Source: Methanohalophilus sp. (lineage in GTDB: Archaea; Halobacteriota; Methanosarcinia; Methanosarcinales; Methanosarcinaceae). From it: a stretch of 64,000 bases of DNA. The DNA is taken from the NCBI RefSeq assembly GCF_030156785.1, contig NZ_JASGLW010000001.1, forward strand, positions 1-64,000, read 5' to 3'. This document shows positions 26,028 through 34,585 of the stretch, one piece after another. Made by a program: the position numbers and the translations under genes. The notes beneath the pieces are model-generated. The model was given only the letters and a program-made list of their open reading frames with translations, had not been told where the DNA came from and ran no database searches. Numbering within the stretch: position 1 is the stretch's first letter; each line of letters begins with the position of its first letter.

Positions 26028-27662
26028 ATGGGATGGCTTGATGTTGTTGCAGGTGTTTGTACAGGCGGTCTATACACCATAGGAAAAGCTATTTATCAGG
26101 CAGGTAATGCTGCAGAATCGGCCGGCGATGCAGCAGAACAGGCAGGGATGGCGATCGCAGTCATTGGTTCTACACTTGAAGCTGTTGGGGAGCAACTCGA
26201 ATCAACGCTTAGGGAAGCAGAAGAGTTGCTGGTAATAACAAGAATGACACCCAGAGATGAAGATGATCTCTGGGATGAAGAAAAGGAAAGGCTGAATGCA
26301 CTCCGTCAGGAAGAGACCCGCCTTTTGAACAAGCTTTCCGAAATGGGAGTTGATGACGTTACAGATTTCAGCTTTGATTTCTGGGATATGCTGTCCGATA
26401 TGCAGGATGTCATTAAAAAATTCCAGATCATGGCAAGGCTTGCTGCTGTCAGGAAAGAGATCCATGACATCTTCTATCAGGAACCGGGTGTACTTTCAAA
26501 TACCATCTACAATGCCAAAGAATCACTTGAGCGGTTCAATACCATCGAGCAGCCGATGATCGAGGACATACTGGATTCCCTTGATAACAACCTGGAGGTC
26601 AGCGAGGAGGTCCTTCAGGAAGTCAAGAAACTTTTTGTTACCAAAAAGAAGATCCCGATCGCAATAGCTGACCTAAGTCCTGAGATACAGCAGCATCTGG
26701 AAATGCTCAAAAAGGACAAGTTGTATTACCAGGGTCTGATCACAAGGAAGGATGCGGTCACTTCTCAGCTTGCAAGTGTCATCGAGCAGTTCCCTGAAAA
26801 AAAGTTTGACATAAACATGGGGTCCATAGGTATAGCCGGAGCAAACATCAGTGCAGGGGATGTCGTACATGAAGGAAGCTATACCGGAAACTTCGGTGAA
26901 ATCGTGACGGAAAGACCCCACAAGGAAGACATTGTTCGTGGAGATACTCAGGAAAACACTGAAAAGCCGGTTGCGGATATTAGACACGAAAGAATAACTG
27001 ACAATCATTTCATCAAAAAAGCAGAGAGTGATATCGGAACTTATATTGACAGGGAGATCACAAAGGGCGTGGCTGTTGAGGAACATAAGATACGTTCTAC
27101 TAAGTCCGCTTACACAACTGCAGCCCCGGCGGCAAAGGCTACCATGGAAACAACGACAAAGCTCAACAGGTCCTTTGCCAGAACTGCTAAACGTTCAATG
27201 CTCACAATGCAACCCCACGGTGCCAGAATATCTGCATCACTGAGCACAAAATTCGATGGTTATCAGAGGAACTACGACCTGCTAAAAGCCCAGAAGACAT
27301 TCTACTACAGGCAATCCCTGAAGATGGAAAGAAAGTACGAACTGCTGGCAAACAAGTGGGAGGAAGAGCCGGGGATCATCCCGAAGACGTTGGATGAGCT
27401 CCACGGAGTACTGAAGAACGTCAGGACAGAGGAGCAGCCACGCATCGATGAGCTTCTTGATAACCTGAATGCGAATCTGACCGAGACACAGGAAACACTT
27501 TCAAAGGCAAATGATACCATGGATTCAGTCCAGAACGCCCTATCCTTCATGGACATGGATACCGGAAAGATCAAGCTAGGTGTCATGGTGATCGGTGGCC
27601 TTGTCGTGCTCAACCTCTTTGTGGGGCTGATCGTGCTTATTCGGATGGCGCTTGGGTATTGA
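26028..27662 (+). CDS. Unrecognised 544-residue coiled-coil protein with internal duplication and C-terminal membrane anchor
   Basis: I do not recognise this protein. It opens with a Gly/Ala-rich amphipathic region (about 8-58), then long heptad-rich helices. Two segments look duplicated: about 152-200 (EPGVLSNT, IEQPMIEDILDSLDNNLE) and about 447-495 (EPGIIPKT, EEQPRIDELLDNLNANLT), each following a Tyr-rich helical stretch. A Gly-containing middle part (FDINMGSIGIAGANIS, about 265-280) and a Thr/Ala-rich linker separate them. One transmembrane helix lies at about 517-542 with only two residues after it, so it is tail-anchored. A strong GGAGG site precedes the ATG. Coding DNA looks richer in G and C than its surroundings. 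The gene stands alone. Confidence 0.78.
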   Translation: MGWLDVVAGVCTGGLYTIGKAIYQAGNAAESAGDAAEQAGMAIAVIGSTLEAVGEQLESTLREAEELLVITRMTPRDEDDLWDEEKERLNALRQEETRLLNKLSEMGVDDVTDFSFDFWDMLSDMQDVIKKFQIMARLAAVRKEIHDIFYQEPGVLSNTIYNAKESLERFNTIEQPMIEDILDSLDNNLEVSEEVLQEVKKLFVTKKKIPIAIADLSPEIQQHLEMLKKDKLYYQGLITRKDAVTSQLASVIEQFPEKKFDINMGSIGIAGANISAGDVVHEGSYTGNFGEIVTERPHKEDIVRGDTQENTEKPVADIRHERITDNHFIKKAESDIGTYIDREITKGVAVEEHKIRSTKSAYTTAAPAAKATMETTTKLNRSFARTAKRSMLTMQPHGARISASLSTKFDGYQRNYDLLKAQKTFYYRQSLKMERKYELLANKWEEEPGIIPKTLDELHGVLKNVRTEEQPRIDELLDNLNANLTETQETLSKANDTMDSVQNALSFMDMDTGKIKLGVMVIGGLVVLNLFVGLIVLIRMALGY

Positions 27663-28079
27663 GAAACCCTGGTTTGAACTTATTTCCCAAGGTCGAATAA
27701 GCGATAAAAGACATCTGGATACTCCGTAATGTTCACTTAATAGGACTCATGTGACTCCACTGTATGTTATCCGCTGAAGAAGTCCGCTCGTATTTCAGGA
27801 AGGAGAAAGCAATCTTTGCTGAACTAAAGCAGGGGAGTCTGGACACTTCCGCTATTCAGGAGTTTTTCATCTGAATGTCCGGCGAAGGCGGGATTGCGTC
27901 GAGGAAGAGACTAGGAGGGTGAAAGATCGGGTCAGGGATAGTTTGGGTGTGGAATCATGAAGGAATTGGTTCATAAATCCACCTGACAAATAGCAATTGC
28001 TATTAGCTATTAAAATTACAATCATTTCCCTATTGACAAAACACACATAAAAACAATGCATGGGGAAAGATCGTGAATA
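27663..28079. other. Intergenic stretch with scattered short open frames
   Basis: About 420 bp after the coiled-coil gene. It holds one short plus-strand frame (27764-27874) and, in another frame just after it (about 27880-27959), codons reading RRDCVEEETRRVKDRVRDS before a stop. This looks like a frameshifted remnant of a charged helical protein. No RNA gene or mobile element is recognisable. A TAATAGC-type near-palindrome (caattgctattagctatt) lies near 27994. Confidence 0.45.
27764..27874 (+). CDS. Possible 36-residue ORF, perhaps a gene remnant
   Basis: The frame from ATG 27764 to TGA 27874 encodes 36 residues starting MLSAEEVRSYFRKEK, helical and charged. There is no good ribosome-binding site. 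Together with the adjacent out-of-frame coding-like segment, it may be the start of a broken gene rather than a functional small protein. Confidence 0.25.
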   Translation: MLSAEEVRSYFRKEKAIFAELKQGSLDTSAIQEFFI

Positions 28080-28448
28080 TCATTTGTTGTTTACATAACT
28101 GGCCACTGCATTCCTGAATTCGGATATATCAATTGGTTTTGAAATGTAACCACTACAACCAGCATTGATGAATTTATCTTTGTCTCCCCGCATGGAATAG
28201 GCAGTCAGCGCTATTACTGGAATGTCTTTAGTTTGGCTCGATTTCTTGAGCTTGTCGAGGAGTTCAAGCCCATCCATCACCGGAAGCTGTATATCCAATA
28301 ATATTAAGTCGACTTTATTTTCCTTAAGCAGATCTAGTGCCATCGGTCCATCTTCTGCCTGCAGTACATCATAGCCGTCGGATTGAAGGAGATCTACAGT
28401 GAGCTCCATATTCATAGGATTGTCCTCGACAACCATTACAGTTACCAT
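28080..28448 (-). CDS. Stand-alone response regulator receiver protein (CheY-like)
   Basis: A 122-residue receiver domain with nothing attached. It has the acidic pocket VEDN (Glu8, Asp9), the phospho-acceptor Asp52 in LILLDIQLP, the switch Thr in ALTAYS and the conserved Lys in ISKPID near residue 104. It resembles the receiver modules that follow hybrid histidine kinases (DivK/CheY-like). No kinase gene lies in the window, so the input is unknown. The gene is monocistronic and divergent from the AAA ATPase gene with about 230 bp between. Confidence 0.9.
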   Translation of the reverse strand: MVTVMVVEDNPMNMELTVDLLQSDGYDVLQAEDGPMALDLLKENKVDLILLDIQLPVMDGLELLDKLKKSSQTKDIPVIALTAYSMRGDKDKFINAGCSGYISKPIDISEFRNAVASYVNNK

Positions 28449-28675
28449 TATTTATACCTCAATATTAGTAGTCATTTATTAAACTAACTGTTGCAAAAAG
28501 ATATTGGAAAATTAGGATTACTCAAATATGATTCATAAAGTTCCTCCGTTAAGGTCATATATGGAAAGTATATTTACTTGCTTTGAACTCTTCTAAAGAA
28601 AGACTTCAAAGAAGGGTTAACTATAATTAGTCTTCAAACAACCATTTTTTAACGAAAACAAAACGGTAACCACAA

Positions 28676-29782
28676 ATGATTCGATCTGCCCAGCGTTCTA
28701 ACCCACAAAAAAAAAGAGATACACCTTCAGGAACAGAAGGTGCACCTGCTGATATTGTAATTATCAAACCCGCCGGATACCCTATGTGTGGAATCGTAGA
28801 CGATTACCCACAGGTTGAAAACCCGGAAGTCTTTGAATGCTATGCAAGACAACAATGGAACGGGTATATTGCAAGAGTCGGAGATTATCTTTTTGACCAT
28901 CGCATGTATCCTGATTTTGCATATCGTATCATTGATGTACAACCACCTGAATCTATTATTGGCCAGTTTACATCGTTTATAGTGAATGAAGATTTGCCAG
29001 AATCTCCGAAGATCGAATATAATACCAATGTGAGTTTTGATGATGTCATCGGGCAGACGCTTGCAAGGCAAAAATGTAAGCTTGTAGAGAGATATTTGGA
29101 AAAGCCGGAGTTGTTTGGGAAGTGGGCACCTAAGAACATACTTTTTTTTGGACCTTCGGGAACCGGGAAAACCATGCTTTCAAAAGCGCTGGCAAACCAT
29201 TCAAAGGTACCCCTAATACCAATCAAAGCAACCCAGCTAATCGGCGAATTTGTTGGAGAAGGATCAAGACAGATTCACCAGCTTTATGAGAAGGCAGCAG
29301 ATCTTTCCCCATGCATTGTTTTTATTGATGAACTGGATGCTATCGCATTAGATCGCAGACATCAGGAATTAAGAGGAGATGTATCTGAAGTTGTGAACGC
29401 CCTTCTTACTGAAATGGATGGAATAGACGAGAGAAAAGGTGTCTGTACAATTTGTGCTACAAATCGTCCCGAAGTACTTGATGCAGCCATAAGAAGCCGT
29501 TTTGAGGAAGAAATTGAGTTTGTACTACCCAATAAAGAAGAAAGAGAAGCTATTATAATCAACAATTTGAAAACATTCCCGTTGCCTGCAAATCCAGATA
29601 CATCTAACCTTGCCACAAAAACAAAGGGATTTTCAGGAAGGGATCTTGTTGAGAAGATACTTAAGAATGCCCTGCATCGGGCAATAATGGAAGATCTTGA
29701 AGAAGTACCCGAAAGATTCTTTGAAGAAGCAATTACAAAAGTTGTGCCAAAGCAGGAAAAAGACAGCACAATGTATGTTTAA
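28676..29782 (+). CDS. AAA family ATPase, MJ1494-like
   Basis: A 368-residue protein with a non-AAA N-terminal domain of about 115 residues (VIIKPAGYPMCGIVDD onward) and one AAA module. The module has Walker A FFGPSGTGKT (about 157-166), Walker [13 protein letters not shown], and a second region of homology (CATNRPEVLDAAIRSRF) whose arginines are closer together than in PAN. It ends with a small helical lid domain. Relatives exist in methanogens as proteasome-regulatory-subunit-like ATPases without known substrates. A 99-residue protein gene follows by about 22 bp, so the two form an operon. Confidence 0.85.
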   Translation: MIRSAQRSNPQKKRDTPSGTEGAPADIVIIKPAGYPMCGIVDDYPQVENPEVFECYARQQWNGYIARVGDYLFDHRMYPDFAYRIIDVQPPESIIGQFTSFIVNEDLPESPKIEYNTNVSFDDVIGQTLARQKCKLVERYLEKPELFGKWAPKNILFFGPSGTGKTMLSKALANHSKVPLIPIKATQLIGEFVGEGSRQIHQLYEKAADLSPCIVFIDELDAIALDRRHQELRGDVSEVVNALLTEMDGIDERKGVCTICATNRPEVLDAAIRSRFEEEIEFVLPNKEEREAIIINNLKTFPLPANPDTSNLATKTKGFSGRDLVEKILKNALHRAIMEDLEEVPERFFEEAITKVVPKQEKDSTMYV

Positions 29783-29804
29783 CCAGTAATGGAGGATGTT
29801 GTAA

Positions 29805-30104
29805 ATGGACATTGATCCTTCTGACCGTTTTAAATGTAAAGTCATTAATATAATCGATACTCTCAAATGGAAAGGTGTTACTGTACAAGAAGAAGTTACC
29901 AAGGGAATAGTCTATTTTGCAAGAGTATCACCGGAAAATAACTTGCAAGTCGGTGACACCCTTTATCTGAAGGTACTGGAGCTTCCTCACGAACTTGATG
30001 AAATGGGGGCTGAAATCCAGCTTATGGACGAAAATGATAATAAAATTGACTGGACCTATATTTCAAGAGGCACCCAACCACAGCAGAATATAAATCTTTA
30101 CTGA
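29805..30104 (+). CDS. Unknown 99-residue protein paired with the AAA ATPase
   Basis: Small acidic protein, not recognised. It is predicted mainly beta (VSPENNLQVGDTLYLKVLELP), resembling a small OB or beta-barrel domain, with no cysteines except one near residue 11. A GGAGG site (tggaggatg) sits just before the ATG. The tight spacing behind the AAA ATPase gene suggests a substrate adaptor or partner, which is inference only. Confidence 0.75.
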   Translation: MDIDPSDRFKCKVINIIDTLKWKGVTVQEEVTKGIVYFARVSPENNLQVGDTLYLKVLELPHELDEMGAEIQLMDENDNKIDWTYISRGTQPQQNINLY

Positions 30105-30746
30105 AAACCATAAATCCATTCAATTTTATATTCGTAGCTCTTTTTACGTGTTTGCACTGAATGTTAGATTATCTTGTCTCCAGAATTACATCAAAACAAT
30201 GGGTGTCAAATACATTAATTTGATCTATTGGACCTGGATAAATCTCTCTTATTTATCCATTTCAAAAACTTCTCGGACGTTAATGATTCCAGAATTTGTT
30301 GAATAAACAAAAAAATTAGGTGGAAGAACTTCCGGCTCAATCTTGTAAACAGGATACGTGGATAAGTTCATACCACTCTCTATTAATTATTTCCATTGAT
30401 TATCAGATTTTCCCATAGATGAAGCGCTTCAATGGCAGGATAAACATTGATTCCTATTTTTTACCTGCGGCGAGTGACGGAGGGATAAGTCCCTTGTTCC
30501 GGGTAGCATTATATGGGATATGTTTCCAGGTACCTGAAAAGCAAGAGACAGATTCATTTTTCTGCAATTACCCTGCTTAAGTGTTGACTAAGATCTTTTA
30601 ATGGTGCCACTTTTTCAATGATTGCGTTATATTCATTGATATCTCTAGGGATCTACAATATGCTCTATTTTGTGTATTTCCGTCTAATTTATACCACAGA
30701 CCGTCTATACGCAGGCGATATAAGTGTTTAAATATATACCGGAAAA
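30105..30746. other. Long intergenic region with coding relics
   Basis: About 640 bp between the AAA operon and rnz. On the minus strand two coding-like fragments lie in different frames: about 30375-30440 (VYPAIEALHLWENLI) and 30249-30371. This suggests the broken end of a gene. A GC-richer patch at about 30465-30545 (ctgcggcgagtgacgg, and the palindrome caggtacctg) could form RNA structure. I recognise no RNase P, SRP RNA or box C/D motif. Confidence 0.45.
30249..30371 (-). pseudogene. Possible gene remnant (40 codons)
   Basis: The minus-strand frame from 30371 to 30249 encodes 40 residues with normal-looking composition (YPVYKIEPEVLPPNFFVYS). The segment immediately upstream is coding-like only in another frame. 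This fits the C-terminal end of a degraded gene, but a small intact protein cannot be excluded. No family is recognised. Confidence 0.3.
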
Positions 30747-31667
30747 TTAATTTTTATCCATAAATGGAATTTCAAGCTCTAAAAGATCGGAAGCAATTTC
30801 CACATTTTCAAATACTGCTTTTGCTTCCTCAAGAAGAACAGATGGATCATCACTATACCTGGAACTTATGTGGGTTAGGATCAATCGGGATACATTTGCT
30901 TCCTGAGCGACTTCCGCTGCTTCCCTTGCAGTCGAATGTAAAGACTCTTTTGCCCACTCCAGTTTATCTTCTGCCAGAGTAGCATCGTGGATAAGGAGAT
31001 CAGCATCACGACTTAATTCGATGATCTCAGCACAAGGTCTTGTATCACCACTGTACACTATTTTTCTACCAGCACGTGGTGCTCCGACAACATCTTCCGG
31101 ATGGATAACCTTACCGTCAATTTCCACAGATTCACCTCTGTGCAATTTTGAAAAGAGAGGTCCTACAGGTACACCCAATTCAATTGCTCTGTCCCTGTCA
31201 AACCGCCCTGGACGTGGTTTTTCCACAAATGCATACGCAAGAGAGGGAACACTATGTATCCCTTTTGCAGTCATTATGAAATAATCATCCATTTCTACCG
31301 CTTCGCCGGGAATTAACACGTGTGCACGGACTTCGAATTTCAATTTGCAATAACCAAGAGCAATAACAAGGCGAGTGAAATCTTCTATCCACATCGGGCC
31401 ATAGATATCAAGAGGTTCTTCTCTTCCATGGAAAGAAAGTGTCTGCAAAAGCCCTGGAATTCCCAGTACATGATCAGCATGGAAATGAGTTATGAATATA
31501 GAGGATATCGCCATCATTCCAGTTTTTGCACGCATCATCTGCTGCTGGGCCCCTTCCCCACAATCAAATAGCAATAACTCCCCATCTCGGTTTAGCATAA
31601 TCGAAGAAGGATTCCGCGTTTTAGTCGGAAGTGCACCACCTGTGCCAAGAAAAGTTACACGAAGCAT
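30747..31667 (-). CDS. rnz: Ribonuclease Z
   Basis: tRNase Z, an endonuclease removing the 3' trailer from tRNA precursors. The 306-residue product has the short-form architecture: start LRVTFLGTGGALPT, the zinc motif ITHFHADHVLGIPG (about 59-72), the flexible-arm region EKPRPGRFDR, YSGDTRPC and a final LTHISSRYS metal ligand segment. The GTGGA start and the flexible arm separate it from other metallo-beta-lactamase proteins. The promoter lies in the 140 bp shared with the divergent S8e gene. Confidence 0.95.
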   Translation of the reverse strand: MLRVTFLGTGGALPTKTRNPSSIMLNRDGELLLFDCGEGAQQQMMRAKTGMMAISSIFITHFHADHVLGIPGLLQTLSFHGREEPLDIYGPMWIEDFTRLVIALGYCKLKFEVRAHVLIPGEAVEMDDYFIMTAKGIHSVPSLAYAFVEKPRPGRFDRDRAIELGVPVGPLFSKLHRGESVEIDGKVIHPEDVVGAPRAGRKIVYSGDTRPCAEIIELSRDADLLIHDATLAEDKLEWAKESLHSTAREAAEVAQEANVSRLILTHISSRYSDDPSVLLEEAKAVFENVEIASDLLELEIPFMDKN

Positions 31668-31810
31668 ATCTGATAGATAAGTGTGAAAACTTATTTATTG
31701 ATTATCCACCCAAAAAAGAGTATGATTCGAAAGATTCATATACAATCCTACATGTAAGGAGTGCCCATATAAACTGGATTATCTCAAAATCATTATTATG
31801 AGGATTTAAT

Positions 31811-32188
31811 ATGAAGTATCAGGGAAAATCAAGAAGGACCGCAACCGGTGGAAAGAGAAAAAGCTCACATGGAAAACTTAAATGTCATATTGGAAGGGAA
31901 GCTGCAGAGCCGCATGTCGCAGAGACAAAGAGAAAGAACACCAAGACACGCGGAGGAAACCGCAAGGTCAAACTTCTCCAGTGCAACACAGCAAATGTTA
32001 CAGATCCAGCAACCGGTAAGACAACAGTTGTATCCATTGAAAACGTTGTGGAAAATGAAGCAAATGTTCACTACGTCAGACGTAATATCCTTACTCGCGG
32101 TTCAGTTATCCAGACAAGCGCAGGGAATGCAAAAGTAACCAGTCGCCCCGGACAGGATGGAGTGGTTAACGCAGTTCTCATAGAATGA
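31811..32188 (+). CDS. rps8e: 30S ribosomal protein S8e
   Basis: Archaeal/eukaryotic small-subunit protein S8e, 125 residues. It opens [17 protein letters not shown], has the conserved [12 protein letters not shown] and ends [16 protein letters not shown]. The length is typical for archaea. A TATA-like cccatataaac at about 31766 precedes it. The next gene begins about 26 bp downstream on the same strand. Confidence 0.96.
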   Translation: MKYQGKSRRTATGGKRKSSHGKLKCHIGREAAEPHVAETKRKNTKTRGGNRKVKLLQCNTANVTDPATGKTTVVSIENVVENEANVHYVRRNILTRGSVIQTSAGNAKVTSRPGQDGVVNAVLIE

Positions 32189-32214
32189 ATCATTCAAGCT
32201 GTAAGGTCGGCATA

Positions 32215-32706
32215 ATGGACAGCAAAACCCGGGATATTCTGGAAATACTGGAAAATAATGCAAGGGCAACTCCCGAAGAGATTTCAGCCCTCGTTGACAT
32301 GCCTTCAAAGGAAGTGGAAGATAGCATTCGCCACCTCGAAAAAGTTGGCATTATCCGCAGGTATAAAACAGTAATTGACTGGGAACTTGCCGGGGAAGAT
32401 TATGTATATGCTATCATTGAGCTTAAAGTCAGTCTTGAGCGCAGGCAGGGTTATGATGCTATCGCAGAGAGACTGTACAAATTCCCCGAAGTTCGGTCTG
32501 TAAGACTTCTTTCCGGCGAACACGACATTGTTCTTACAATCCGCGGAAAGACTATGAAACAGGTAGCTTTCTTTGTCGCGGAAAAGATTGCTACCCTCGA
32601 ACAGGTACAAAGTACTTCTACACACTTTGTTCTTAAAACATACAAGGAAGACGGCCTTATTCTTGAAGAACCTGAACATGCCAAGAGGCTGCCAGTATCT
32701 CCATAA
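32215..32706 (+). CDS. Lrp/AsnC-family transcriptional regulator
   Basis: A 163-residue Lrp-type regulator. The N-terminal winged helix starts MDSKTRDILEILENNARATPEEISALV, cited here only to its first motif; the RAM ligand-binding domain follows with VYAIIELKVSLERR and HDIVLTIRG. It is followed after 18 bp by an aminotransferase gene. Family practice makes it a likely amino-acid-responsive regulator of that gene (inference). The ATG at 32215 follows a GGTCGG stretch; an upstream ATG overlapping the S8e stop would add ten unconserved residues. Confidence 0.9.
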   Translation: MDSKTRDILEILENNARATPEEISALVDMPSKEVEDSIRHLEKVGIIRRYKTVIDWELAGEDYVYAIIELKVSLERRQGYDAIAERLYKFPEVRSVRLLSGEHDIVLTIRGKTMKQVAFFVAEKIATLEQVQSTSTHFVLKTYKEDGLILEEPEHAKRLPVSP

Positions 32707-32724
32707 CGTTGAGGAGAATGCGTT

Positions 32725-33897
32725 ATGGAAAGAATGGAAGATTGTCGTTTTGTGGCAGAAAAAGTTAAGAATGTGCCGCCTTCTGGGATTCGTCGTTTTT
32801 TTGATTTGGTTTCCGACAATGAAGAGATAATCTCCCTTGGCGTAGGGGAACCAGACTATGTTTCTCCGTGGCATATTAGGGAAGCCTGCATTCATTCACT
32901 TGAACATGGAGAAACTTCCTACACTTCAAATTCCGGCCTGATTGAGCTACGGGAAGAAATTTCACGCAACTATACCCGAAGACAGGATCTTTATTACAAC
33001 CCGGAATCCGAAATCCTAGTTACCAGTGGTGTCAGCGAGGCTCTTGACCTTGCAATCCGCTCTATTGTTGACATAGGGGATGAAGTAATCGTCACCGAAC
33101 CAACATATGTTGCCTACATACCTTCAATTGTCCTTGCAGGAGGCAAGGCTGTGCCTGTTCCTACAACCCGTGAGGATGATTTCAGAGTTAAAGCGGAAGA
33201 GATTGAAAAACGAATTACTGCCCGTACCAAGGCAATCATAATCAACTATCCTAATAATCCCACCGGTGCCATAATGCCGAGGGATGAACTGGAGACCATC
33301 GCAAAGGTTGCAGAAAAGCATGATCTTGTGGTGATAACAGATGAAGTGTATGAAAGGCTCACATACACAGGAAAACATTGCTCTATAGCTGCTCTTGACG
33401 GCATGAGAGAGCGGACTATCGTACTCAACGGATTCTCCAAAGCATACTCTATGACGGGTTTCCGGCTTGGTTATATTTTAGCTCCAGAACCACTTCTGAA
33501 TGCAATGATGCGCATCCATCAATACACAATGTTGTGTGCCCCGGTAACCGCACAGGTAGGAGGTATTGAAGCTCTTCGTAACGGTGAGAGCGAAGTGCAG
33601 GCAATGGTTAACGAGTACAACCGCCGTCGCAGGCTCATTGTCAAAGGCTTCAACAATATAGGTCTTGACTGTTTTAACCCGGGCGGTGCTTTCTACGCAT
33701 TTCCGTCCATTGCTGCAACAGGACTGACTTCCGAGCAATTTGCTCAGAGACTACTTGAGGAGCAGAAAGTTGTAACAATACCCGGAGATGTTTTTGGAAA
33801 GGCAGGAACAGGTTTTTTGAGGTGTGCGTATGCTGCTTCAAGGGAAGATATCAAGGAAGCTCTTGAGAGAATTGAAGCTTTTTTGAACAGGCTGTGA
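32725..33897 (+). CDS. Class I/II aminotransferase (aspartate/aromatic type)
   Basis: PLP-dependent fold-type I aminotransferase of 390 residues. It shows SLGVGEPDYVSP near the N-terminus, YPNNPTGA, the Asp-Glu-x-Tyr PLP contact in ITDEVYERL and the Schiff-base Lys in NGFSKAYSMTGFRLGY. The Arg in FLRCAYAAS near the C-terminus binds the substrate carboxylate. Substrate range (aspartate, aromatic or alanine) cannot be settled by eye. Operon position after an Lrp regulator is common for methanogen amino-acid aminotransferases. Confidence 0.9.
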   Translation: MERMEDCRFVAEKVKNVPPSGIRRFFDLVSDNEEIISLGVGEPDYVSPWHIREACIHSLEHGETSYTSNSGLIELREEISRNYTRRQDLYYNPESEILVTSGVSEALDLAIRSIVDIGDEVIVTEPTYVAYIPSIVLAGGKAVPVPTTREDDFRVKAEEIEKRITARTKAIIINYPNNPTGAIMPRDELETIAKVAEKHDLVVITDEVYERLTYTGKHCSIAALDGMRERTIVLNGFSKAYSMTGFRLGYILAPEPLLNAMMRIHQYTMLCAPVTAQVGGIEALRNGESEVQAMVNEYNRRRRLIVKGFNNIGLDCFNPGGAFYAFPSIAATGLTSEQFAQRLLEEQKVVTIPGDVFGKAGTGFLRCAYAASREDIKEALERIEAFLNRL

Positions 33898-34089
33898 GTA
33901 TTTCTTTTCTGTCAGTGGCTTAAACGATTCCAAGCATCTCACAACATACTGAAAAAGCAATTGTAAAAGCTTTCATTCGTACTGCTGCTTTATGTTAGTA
34001 TACCACTACACATCCCACATAAAGACATATATGGATATTTAATGATGTAAAAGAAATTATTGTTACCCTTGTATCAAACTGTATCCACT

Positions 34090-34464
34090 TCACTCTTTTA
34101 TAAATTCTTTATCCATATTCTGAATCAGAGAACTAACTTTTTGGTACCACTTATCTATGCTTTCCTGAACCATTTTTTTAACTTCAGATGGGTCTACTGC
34201 CACATATTCATAATAGTATCCACCAGTTTCAATTGTTTTTGCCTCACGGAAAACAAGGCCGCAGGAAATAAGATTTTGGAGAGAACGATAGGCTGTACTT
34301 CGTTCTCGTGATAAATGCTGTCCGAGAACTTCAGCAGTCATTGAACCATTAGCCAGCAGAATCTTGTAAGCCTGAAGATCAAGATCTTTAAGTCCCAGAA
34401 TGCATTTAGTTACGTCTTCACACTCGCAATTAGCCCTGAGCATCTCTGAAATTGAAGCATTCAT
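34090..34464 (-). CDS. TrmB-like helix-turn-helix regulator with Cys-rich N-terminus
   Basis: A 124-residue winged-helix protein resembling the DNA-binding part of TrmB/MarR-type archaeal regulators, with LLANGSMTAEVLGQHL and RERSTAYRSLQNLISCGLV as helix-turn-helix. It lacks the sugar-binding C-terminal domain of TrmB. The N-terminus carries NCECEDVTKC, three cysteines within eight positions, which could bind a metal or sense redox state (inference). A helical tail may mediate dimerisation. It is divergent from the DUF5591 gene, near the pyl and cobD genes. Confidence 0.8.
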   Translation of the reverse strand: MNASISEMLRANCECEDVTKCILGLKDLDLQAYKILLANGSMTAEVLGQHLSRERSTAYRSLQNLISCGLVFREAKTIETGGYYYEYVAVDPSEVKKMVQESIDKWYQKVSSLIQNMDKEFIKE

Positions 34465-34585
34465 GAAAAGTCTCCGTTTTGTCAGAACGATTGTAATATT
34501 ATTTGTGTTGTAGTGCAGAGTTTTCGCAAAACCACAACCATCTATTCGTTAATTATATATATAATTTATCAGAACCTCGCAGCAG

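Noticed and set aside
27867-28061. 64-codon minus-strand frame before the response regulator
   Set aside because: Composition is non-coding-like, and the opposite strand of part of this stretch reads as a better (though broken) coding remnant.
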